Under the pieces are notes generated by a model. That model was not told where the DNA came from. It did no database searches and worked only from the letters and a program-made list of their open reading frames with translations. Source: Candidatus Poseidoniaceae archaeon (GTDB lineage: Archaea; Thermoplasmatota; Poseidoniia; Poseidoniales; Poseidoniaceae). From it: 6,699 nt of DNA. The stretch is from the NCBI GenBank assembly GCA_013329925.1, contig DUJK01000106.1, forward strand, positions 1 to 6,699, given 5' to 3'. Positions 1-5,304 of the stretch are shown one piece after another. Positions within the stretch are counted from its first letter, which is position 1. Every line of letters begins with the position of its first letter. The translations under genes were made by a program, and so were the position numbers.

Positions 1-237
1 GTGAATTCTGAAAATGGAGTTGAGGTTATCAGAGAGGCTTTATTGTCTGCGGAAAAGTATTCTTCTGAAAAAGATGAAATTTCGGTGATGTGTTATTATG
101 ATGGAGCTCCAGAATACCGAATGGTTCTGAAAGCTCCGGATTTCAAAACTGCTGAAGATTTGTGGCTTGAAGTATCCAAATCAGTCGTATCCATAATTGA
201 AGAAAATGATGGACAAGTGGTATGTTATCGTGATTAA
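1..237 (+). CDS. eif2a: Translation initiation factor aIF2 subunit alpha, C-terminal part (5' truncated by window edge)
   Basis: Seventy-eight residues are visible, ending at a TAA at 235-237. They match the C-terminal alpha/beta domain (domain 3) of archaeal aIF2-alpha: an amphipathic helix, the strand-turn around YYDGAPEYRMVLKAPDF, a second helix (TAEDLWLEVSKSVVSIIEE), and a final GQVVCYRD strand. In the family this domain docks onto aIF2-gamma within the heterotrimer that delivers initiator tRNA to the ribosome. Full proteins are about 260-270 residues, so roughly 190 residues (the S1/OB and helical domains) lie upstream of the window. The GTG at position 1 is therefore probably an internal valine codon, not a start. 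The call is strengthened by nop10 and a PAC2 gene directly downstream, a gene order common in archaea. Confidence 0.88.
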   Translation: MNSENGVEVIREALLSAEKYSSEKDEISVMCYYDGAPEYRMVLKAPDFKTAEDLWLEVSKSVVSIIEENDGQVVCYRD

Positions 238-276
238 CACCGAGTCAGTGATAAACAATCACGACTAGGGACAGCC

Positions 277-513
277 ATGGCAAGACAATTATTGCAACAA
301 TGCACACATTGCCAAGATTGGACTTTAGAAAGAATTTGCCCTAAGTGTGGGTCAGCAGCAAATGCAGCCGCTCCACTGAAATGGTCACCTGAGGATCAAA
401 GAGCAAACATCCGTCGAAAAATGTACAATGTAGAATCTCCCGAATGGACTGCAGCACTACCAGAATTAGAATCTCTTGATGAGATGCGATTACAAATTCT
501 CGAAGAAGAATAA
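277..513 (+). CDS. nop10: H/ACA ribonucleoprotein component Nop10 with acidic C-terminal extension
   Basis: A 78-residue protein. Residues 9-24 form a zinc ribbon, C9-x2-C12-x8-C21-x2-C24, followed by the Nop10 signature (PLKWSPEDQRANIRRKM, residues 33-49). In archaea Nop10 binds Cbf5 and L7Ae on H/ACA guide RNAs to direct pseudouridylation of rRNA and tRNA. Archaeal Nop10 is usually about 55-60 residues. Here about 25 further residues, rich in Glu and Leu and ending LEEE, follow the conserved core. The ATG at 277 begins right before the core, and an AGGG at 267-270 lies 6 nt upstream, a possible weak ribosome-binding site. The gene sits 39 nt after aIF2-alpha and is probably cotranscribed with it. 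Confidence 0.9.
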   Translation: MARQLLQQCTHCQDWTLERICPKCGSAANAAAPLKWSPEDQRANIRRKMYNVESPEWTAALPELESLDEMRLQILEEE

Positions 514-527
514 CCGCATCAAAAATT

Positions 528-549
528 ACCTCAATAAATAGAGGTTTTT
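528..549 (+). terminator. Hairpin plus T-run after nop10
   Basis: ACCTC (528-532) and GAGGT (541-545) form a perfect 5-bp inverted repeat around an 8-nt A/T loop, immediately followed by Ts (545-549). It starts 15 nt after the nop10 stop. Archaeal terminators depend chiefly on the U-tract, so this may end or attenuate the aIF2-alpha/nop10 transcript. The stem is short, so confidence is moderate. Confidence 0.45.
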
Positions 550-569
550 GACTACTTACAATGTCAAAC

Positions 570-577
570 ATTATACC
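570..577 (+). promoter_or_regulatory. Candidate archaeal TATA box for the PAC2 gene
   Basis: ATTATACC is centred about 28 nt upstream of the ATG at 602, the distance expected when transcription starts at or next to the start codon. No Shine-Dalgarno-like sequence precedes that ATG (the preceding bases are T-rich). Together these suggest a leaderless transcript and favour the start at 602 over the in-frame ATG at 641. Confidence 0.45.
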
Positions 578-601
578 TCGTCTTGATAGCATTTTATTTT
601 C

Positions 602-1357
602 ATGAGTTTATTGGTAGAGTGGCGTAACGGACACTCTGATATGAATAATTCAAGACTTTGTCTAATTGCTCTGCCAGGGGTAGGAAATATTGGTAAGGCT
701 GCCGTTGATGCACTAAATGAAACAAATGATGCTGTCGAGGTAGCAAGATTACATCATACAGCACTACCCCCGCTTGCTACTCTTGATGATGATGGTTTAC
801 TTTCCCCTCCACACCTAACTGTTAGAAATATCAAACTTCCCAAAGGAGATTATATCACTACCATAACTGGTAACTCTCAACCCCTTGAACCACAAAATCA
901 AGGGATTATGGCTAGAGAAATCCTATCTCTACTCAAAAATCAAAACATTGCGGATTCAATTGTGCTTGCTGGAATGGTCGATGAAGCAACTAGAAAAGAA
1001 ATATTCATTGTCCCTAGTAGCCCGGAATACCGTATAGATTTAGAATCTAAAGGAGCAAATGTTAGACGTGATGAACCAAGTTCTGGGGCTATTGGAATGG
1101 CGGCTTTACTGGCATCTCTAGGACCGGTATTTGGAATAAATACGGCATGCGCAATAGCTACTACTGTTGGGGCGAGTGGTGACATAACTGCTTCTCAAAA
1201 TTTATTGACGTCAATTGATAGATGGTTTAACTTAAATCTGGTAATACCACAAGATGCAAATGAAAAACTCCTTACTAAACTAAAACAAATATCACCAAAT
1301 TCTAGTCATGACTTGGTATCAGAAATGACGGAATCCCATGATGCATTCTACATGTAA
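602..1357 (+). CDS. PAC2-family protein, proteasome-assembly-chaperone-like, with C-terminal HbYX motif
   Basis: A 251-residue protein of the PAC2/COG2047 family, to which the eukaryotic proteasome chaperone Pac2 and the archaeal proteins PbaA and PbaB belong. Visible marks are the N-terminal strand and glycine turn (LIALPGVGNIGKAAVDAL, about residues 21-38), a central helix-strand (GIMAREILSLLKN...SIVLAGM), the glycine-rich SGAIGMAALLASLG segment (about 161-174), and the DITASQNLLTSIDRWFNL region (about 194-211). The last three residues, F249-Y250-M251, fit the hydrophobic-Tyr-any tail (HbYX) by which proteasomal ATPases and PbaA dock into pockets of the 20S alpha ring. Length is normal for the family. 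The start at 602 is chosen for its TATA-like box; M14 is an alternative that would still leave the domain intact. It follows aIF2-alpha and nop10 but probably has its own promoter. Its biochemical role in archaea is only partly established, so proteasome binding here is inference. Confidence 0.85.
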   Translation: MSLLVEWRNGHSDMNNSRLCLIALPGVGNIGKAAVDALNETNDAVEVARLHHTALPPLATLDDDGLLSPPHLTVRNIKLPKGDYITTITGNSQPLEPQNQGIMAREILSLLKNQNIADSIVLAGMVDEATRKEIFIVPSSPEYRIDLESKGANVRRDEPSSGAIGMAALLASLGPVFGINTACAIATTVGASGDITASQNLLTSIDRWFNLNLVIPQDANEKLLTKLKQISPNSSHDLVSEMTESHDAFYM

Positions 1358-1442
1358 TGGCGCCGAGAGAGGGATTTGAACCCCCGCGTCTTACGACAGT
1401 GGATTTCGAATCCACCGCAATACCGGGCTATGCGATCTCGGC
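1358..1442 (-). tRNA. tRNA-Ser (anticodon CGA), type II, CCA encoded
   Basis: Folded by hand on the minus strand. The acceptor stem GCCGAGA (1442-1436) pairs perfectly with TCTCGGC (1368-1362). The D-stem is GCA/TGC (1433-1431 with 1419-1417). The anticodon stem is GTGGA/TCCAC with 7-nt loop TTCGAAA, so the anticodon at 1408-1406 is CGA, reading UCG. The long variable arm (1398-1386) has a GTC/GAC stem and GTAA loop. The T-stem is GGGGG/CCCTC around TTCAAAT. The discriminator base is G (1361), followed by a genomic CCA (1360-1358). The long variable arm and G73 are both serine identity features. No intron is present. The D-stem has only three pairs, with a T-T apposition next, which is tolerated in type II tRNAs. 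The 3' end abuts the PAC2 stop codon from the opposite strand. Confidence 0.95.
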
Positions 1443-1466
1443 TCATCTGCGCCTTTTGCGCCACAG

Positions 1467-1474
1467 TCATAAGC
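1467..1474. promoter_or_regulatory. Candidate shared TATA-like element between tRNA-Ser and the ubiquitin-like gene
   Basis: The 52-nt gap between the tRNA 5' end (1442) and the ATG at 1495 has a TCATAAGC near its centre, read as GCTTATGA on the minus strand. It lies about 25-32 nt upstream of the tRNA and about 21-28 nt upstream of the ATG, near TATA distance in both directions. It is the only clearly A/T-biased hexamer in an otherwise mixed spacer. The match to the TATA consensus is weak, particularly in the + direction, where no Shine-Dalgarno site is seen before the ATG either. Confidence 0.3.
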
Positions 1475-1494
1475 ATGATGCTCATCGCAGAACC

Positions 1495-1695
1495 ATGTTG
1501 ATTAAGTTCTATGGACGGGATGTAGATCAAACCTACCAATCAGATAATACAGTAAAACTTCGAGATGCATTACTTCAATGTAATATCTTACCATCGACTG
1601 TTATTGTAAGTTATCAGGATCAAATTATACCGTTATCAACAATGTTGAGTGAGGATATTGAATTACTCGTAACCACTGTCTCATCAGGTGGCTAA
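1495..1695 (+). CDS. SAMP/Urm1/ThiS-type ubiquitin-like protein with C-terminal Gly-Gly
   Basis: A 66-residue protein starting at the ATG at 1495, the first in-frame ATG after the tRNA gene. The open frame continues upstream through the tRNA, so that part is not coding. The pattern is a compact beta-grasp: strand MLIKFYG, a charged turn, helix VKLRDALLQCNI, the LPSTVIVSYQDQIIPLST strand pair, and a last strand IELLVTTVSSGG whose exposed diglycine (G65-G66) ends the protein. In this family an E1-like enzyme (UbaA/MoeB/ThiF type) adenylates the terminal glycine, after which the protein either becomes attached to target lysines (SAMPylation) or carries sulfur as a thiocarboxylate for tRNA thiolation, thiamine or molybdopterin synthesis. 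The length equals that of Haloferax SAMP2 as I recall it, and the spacing of the strand after LxP is similar. Sequence alone does not separate a SAMP2/Urm1 role from ThiS or MoaD. Lysines occur only at positions 4 and 21. It ends one base before the convergent nuclease gene. Confidence 0.78.
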   Translation: MLIKFYGRDVDQTYQSDNTVKLRDALLQCNILPSTVIVSYQDQIIPLSTMLSEDIELLVTTVSSGG

Positions 1696-1696
1696 T

Positions 1697-3523
1697 TTAG
1701 CGAAGCAAATGGGCCCTAGAATTTCTGCCAATCTGCCCGTTGATCTGATTAGCCCATGCGTCTAATTCAATATTAGCTAACAACACATAAGATCCCTCTT
1801 CTGCCATTTCATATTGATGACCCCAATCATTGGCCCATCCAGATACTTTGATTGAATTATTTTTATTAAGAATTACCATGCCTTTTCGATGCCACTCTCT
1901 ACCGGTTCTACCAATGCCCCTGCGTTCATATTTGTAAGCAACCATACCAGCAATATTCCATCGAGCTCTAAAATCTAATAGTGATTGTAAATTAAGCCCT
2001 ACCCCTGAAACAAGAATCTCTGCCAGTGGATCTACTTTGATAGTTAATTCTCCTTTGAAATTCGAAGTCACTATTACATTTTTTAGGTATACCTTTTGAC
2101 CCTTAGTTAGCGATTGGGGATATGTTGACTTTCCTGATTGACTTTTTGACGCCAAAATATCAACTCTTGCGTGATTATTATTTTGCGACACTTTCATTTC
2201 TGGTGTTTTATCATCTGGATAAATTATAGAATCGATTTCAACCGCTAAATTGAATCGAACATTCAAATCTTTAATGTCAACAGTATTTACTTGACTTACT
2301 AAACCTGGAATATAAAATTCATTCTCAATCAAAGAATATTCATTGCCGCCACCACCTGGACATATTGATTGCCAATCACAACGGTCACATCTAACCATGT
2401 CCTCTGGAGCAGTTATTGAAACTCCCCCTTCACTAAATCCTCTTAACGGCATAGGGCTTGCCGGACATTTTTCTATAGAGGGTTTTTCCAACTTTATCTC
2501 ATTATATAATTGATTTAATTCACTTTCCATTTCGGACATTTCATTGATACTAGGGTTTGGTACAGATTTCTTAACATTAGCCCCTAGGTACCATATTTCT
2601 AAATCATTGATAGTCTCTTGCTTTTCATGAGTAACCCACCATAACATTGCATACATTTGTAATTGTGAAACGTAATCTCCAGACCTATCTCCAATACCTT
2701 TGCTTGCTTTGATATCGACAATTTTGATATTTCCATCCCAACGATACACAATATCATATTCGCCTTGGAACCAATAATCTGGATGAATAGCATTCATACT
2801 AAAATTCTCAGATTCTGGTTCAACAAACCACGGTCTAGCGATCTCCCAAGCCTCAGCAATAGAGACTGGCCCGGTAACAGAAAGTGAGTGTTTGCCAACT
2901 AGATGGTAGCCATAACCATCTGGCGCAGGCCAATGGTGACGTTTACCTTCTCGCCAATCAGTTAATGTGGCATCATCAATTGTGTTGTAACAATGATTGA
3001 CTTCATCTAGATGGAATCGAATACCGTTTAGGCACATTTCTAAACAGTAATCATATTTTACCTCAGACCAATCTCCTGATTTCCTCTCCTGCCTGGCCCA
3101 GTCCTTTCGAGCATTTTCTAGAGCTGTTGGCAAGTGGATTTCTAACCTTGCTAAAGCCCAATTTTCTAATTCTGCAATACTTGTTGGGCGCTTGTCTATG
3201 GGCAGTGGTATTATTCGATTAGCTGGCCATTTTGCTGATGGGTCTCTTGATGGTTTACCATTTTCATCAATGGGAATATTTGATAGCGTCAATTCAGAAG
3301 CGGTTTTTAACATTAGAGAAGGTGATTCTTTCAAAGTTCTACAGATTGCCTCTTCGACAGCCCTTCCGACATACAAAACTGGTATTTGGAGAATCTTTAA
3401 TTTCAATACTTTTTCATAAAACCACATTCTCTTACAAGACCGGTAAGTGTTAACTTGACTTGATGATAACCGGTCGTATGGACCGACTGAATCGTCCTCC
3501 AAAACCACATCCGATACCGGCAT
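1697..3523 (-). CDS. PD-(D/E)XK (RecB/Cas4-like) Fe-S nuclease with C-terminal OB-fold regions, paralogue 1
   Basis: A 608-residue protein, probably cytosolic, with no signal peptide or membrane segment. The N-terminal S-S-Q-x2-T-Y-x2-C30-K segment and G53-x3-E57 resemble the opening of Cas4/AddB/RecB nuclease domains. The catalytic core follows a long insertion: G254-E255-Y-D257 (motif II), D270-I-K272 (motif III) and Q287-x3-Y291 (QxxxY motif). Cysteines C379-x2-C382-x5-C388, together with C30, give exactly the four-cysteine [4Fe-4S] layout of AddB, Cas4 and Dna2. After residue 400 come two beta-rich regions, about 408-505 and 520-606. The second, with SIKVSGWANDWG and GSYVLLANIELDAW, resembles RPA-type OB folds that bind single-stranded DNA. 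All catalytic residues are present, so an active metal-dependent nuclease is likely; its substrate is unknown. It is the last gene after ABCE1 and paralogue 2, 38 nt from the latter with no clear promoter between. The ATG at 3523 places C30 at the same residue number as in paralogue 2. Confidence 0.82.
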   Translation of the reverse strand: MPVSDVVLEDDSVGPYDRLSSSQVNTYRSCKRMWFYEKVLKLKILQIPVLYVGRAVEEAICRTLKESPSLMLKTASELTLSNIPIDENGKPSRDPSAKWPANRIIPLPIDKRPTSIAELENWALARLEIHLPTALENARKDWARQERKSGDWSEVKYDYCLEMCLNGIRFHLDEVNHCYNTIDDATLTDWREGKRHHWPAPDGYGYHLVGKHSLSVTGPVSIAEAWEIARPWFVEPESENFSMNAIHPDYWFQGEYDIVYRWDGNIKIVDIKASKGIGDRSGDYVSQLQMYAMLWWVTHEKQETINDLEIWYLGANVKKSVPNPSINEMSEMESELNQLYNEIKLEKPSIEKCPASPMPLRGFSEGGVSITAPEDMVRCDRCDWQSICPGGGGNEYSLIENEFYIPGLVSQVNTVDIKDLNVRFNLAVEIDSIIYPDDKTPEMKVSQNNNHARVDILASKSQSGKSTYPQSLTKGQKVYLKNVIVTSNFKGELTIKVDPLAEILVSGVGLNLQSLLDFRARWNIAGMVAYKYERRGIGRTGREWHRKGMVILNKNNSIKVSGWANDWGHQYEMAEEGSYVLLANIELDAWANQINGQIGRNSRAHLLR

Positions 3524-3561
3524 ATTATCGAATTAAGGTTCTACCCATTTCAATGCTACCG

Positions 3562-5292
3562 TCAATCTATTTTTGTTAGTCTGGTTGACCTTTGATCTAT
3601 TCTAAGTTGTGGTAGACTTGATCTCCAGCCTAACTCAGCACTGACAATCTTAATTCGGTCTAAAGGAGATAATTCTGTTATTTGATTCGTGATACTTGAA
3701 CCAAATGCCACTACTTCAGCCACATGTGATCCATCCCATATGTGCAAATTAACCATAGCCCAGGGCTTTTCATCTAATCTAACTCCATTTCTTTTGGCTA
3801 TAGAAATAACTACTCCTTCGACGTTAGCCCTTGTTCGCATCAAACCAATTCTAGTTAATTCAAGATTATTAGTTGATTCTATATTATCTTCTTTGAGTGA
3901 TATAATCTCGCTTTTGTGATCTAAGTATAATCTAGAATTACCGCGCCACACCCCAGGAAGAGCATTAGTTATCATCACTTCACCATCTGAATAGTCATGT
4001 AGTTTAGGGAATGAATTAGGCTCGCTCTCTTCAACGGTAATTTGGGTCCCTGAAACGCTCACCATCGCCCCTAATACAGGTTCTGAGTAATGATTTGGCA
4101 AAGGTCCCCATTGTCCGGTAAATCTTCCTTTCACATTAATTCTGGATTGTATCTCTCCAATTTTTTGGCTTGGCGGCGAAATCTTAACCTCAATTTGTTC
4201 TAGATTTGTCAGGAAATCAGATTCTTGTTCGAGATCTTTTTCGCCAAAGGAACACCAAAAACATCCAGCTGATTTCTTACATGGCTCAGGATAATCATCT
4301 GGAAACTTGACTGGACCTTCTCCTAAATCAAGCATTTCTCTATGAATTTTCTTATACTTCTTGCCCAACTTTGCCATCTCTAAATTGCTTGGCACCTCAT
4401 ATTGAGTCCTTACAGAGTTATCGAGATACCAACCTTCAATGCCGTCAACAATTTGTTTTTCATGAGTTTCATGCCAAAGCCAAGCATAAAAATTCAGTTG
4501 ATGGATTAATGACTCTGCAAATTTGGAAGAAGGGTTACCTGATTTAATATCGATTAATCTTATATTACCATCCCACCTTAATACCAAATCTAGTTCTCCA
4601 GCAGCCCAGCCATCCGGATGGAACAGTCTTTGCGGTTGGTGAACCCTAGGGTCTTTAACCCAAGGCCTAGCGATTTCCCATGCCTCATCCCAGGTAACTG
4701 GTTGGCCACCCTTTTTCCAAGTAATAGTCTCATCTTTTGACCATGATCTCATACCAAAATTCCTTACTTTATCTGCAATCGGGAAAACTGGTTCTTCGCC
4801 CCAAGCAGGGCTGGGTATTCTAAAGGGCGATTCGCCTTTCCTAAATTGTTCAAGGTATGGTCCACCGTTAGAATTGTAGCAGTTTTCAACTTCCTCCAAA
4901 AATAGCGACAAACCATTCTTTATTTTTCTAGCTAATTCCTCAACGTCCACATCCTCCCAGCTTTGTTCAGTATTTTGCCATATGGTTGAGTCCCAATTTT
5001 CTTTACCTAATTGGAAGCAATGCTTCGCCTCCTCATCTGCTAAATTGTAGCACCATTCCCTCAGTCCTTCTAGTGAGTTTATACTAACTGGCCTACTCAT
5101 TAGTATTGAACAGATTGAATCCTCAAGTGCAATACCCAGTACTTGATATATTGACTTGGGGCTAGATAATCCTAACTTATTACCTAGAAAAAATTGTTTT
5201 GGACAACGTAAATATTTAGTCAATGATGATGCTGAAAGCCGAGTCCTAGTTCGGCTTAGTGGTCCGCCGGAAGGTGGTGTTCCAAAAGGCAT
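3562..5292 (-). CDS. PD-(D/E)XK (RecB/Cas4-like) Fe-S nuclease with C-terminal OB-fold regions, paralogue 2
   Basis: A 576-residue paralogue of the next gene, with the same architecture. The N-terminus has LSASSLTKYLRC30PKQFFL, a classic RecB/Cas4 opening, and G53-x3-E57. The core has G232-E233-L-D235, D248-I-K250 and Q265-x3-Y269. Shared with its neighbour are the AWEIARPW and RWDGNI motifs and an E-V-x2-C-Y-N element. The candidate cluster cysteines are C30, C338, C344 and C347. Here the C-terminal trio reads C-x5-C-x2-C, the reverse of the usual order, and the last canonical cysteine is absent. Two probable OB-fold regions follow (about 375-468 and 485-572); the second, with WAMVNLHIWDGSHVAEVVAFG, is the more RPA-like. 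I start at the ATG at 5292 rather than the TTG at 5301, because it leaves a 12-nt gap from the ABCE1 stop and puts C30 and G53 in register with paralogue 1. Probably translated from the ABCE1 transcript. Substrate and pathway are unknown; I infer nucleic-acid cleavage or repair. Confidence 0.8.
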   Translation of the reverse strand: MPFGTPPSGGPLSRTRTRLSASSLTKYLRCPKQFFLGNKLGLSSPKSIYQVLGIALEDSICSILMSRPVSINSLEGLREWCYNLADEEAKHCFQLGKENWDSTIWQNTEQSWEDVDVEELARKIKNGLSLFLEEVENCYNSNGGPYLEQFRKGESPFRIPSPAWGEEPVFPIADKVRNFGMRSWSKDETITWKKGGQPVTWDEAWEIARPWVKDPRVHQPQRLFHPDGWAAGELDLVLRWDGNIRLIDIKSGNPSSKFAESLIHQLNFYAWLWHETHEKQIVDGIEGWYLDNSVRTQYEVPSNLEMAKLGKKYKKIHREMLDLGEGPVKFPDDYPEPCKKSAGCFWCSFGEKDLEQESDFLTNLEQIEVKISPPSQKIGEIQSRINVKGRFTGQWGPLPNHYSEPVLGAMVSVSGTQITVEESEPNSFPKLHDYSDGEVMITNALPGVWRGNSRLYLDHKSEIISLKEDNIESTNNLELTRIGLMRTRANVEGVVISIAKRNGVRLDEKPWAMVNLHIWDGSHVAEVVAFGSSITNQITELSPLDRIKIVSAELGWRSSLPQLRIDQRSTRLTKID

Positions 5293-5304
5293 AACAATCA
5301 ACTT

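Noticed and set aside
1..3. GTG at position 1 as the start of a complete small gene
   Set aside because: The residues align with domain 3 of aIF2-alpha only, so the reading frame very probably continues upstream of the window.
940..1185. Antisense open frame inside the PAC2 gene
   Set aside because: It has no recognisable motif or promoter, and it lies wholly opposite a well-supported conserved gene. The open frames opposite or within the nuclease genes (such as 3192-3453 and 3689-3919) were rejected for the same reason.
1357..1494. In-frame upstream extension of the ubiquitin-like protein from the ATG at 1357
   Set aside because: This stretch is the complement of the tRNA-Ser gene and its promoter region. 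The beta-grasp fold begins at the ATG at 1495, and the resulting 66 residues match the family's length.
1697..5292. CRISPR-Cas adaptation module, because of the Cas4-like nuclease domains
   Set aside because: There are no cas1, cas2 or other cas genes and no repeat-spacer array. Both proteins are two to three times the length of Cas4 and carry OB-like C-termini.
5293..5301. TTG start at 5301 for nuclease paralogue 2
   Set aside because: It lies only 3 nt from the ABCE1 stop and uses a rare start. The ATG at 5292 gives N-terminal residue numbering that coincides with paralogue 1.
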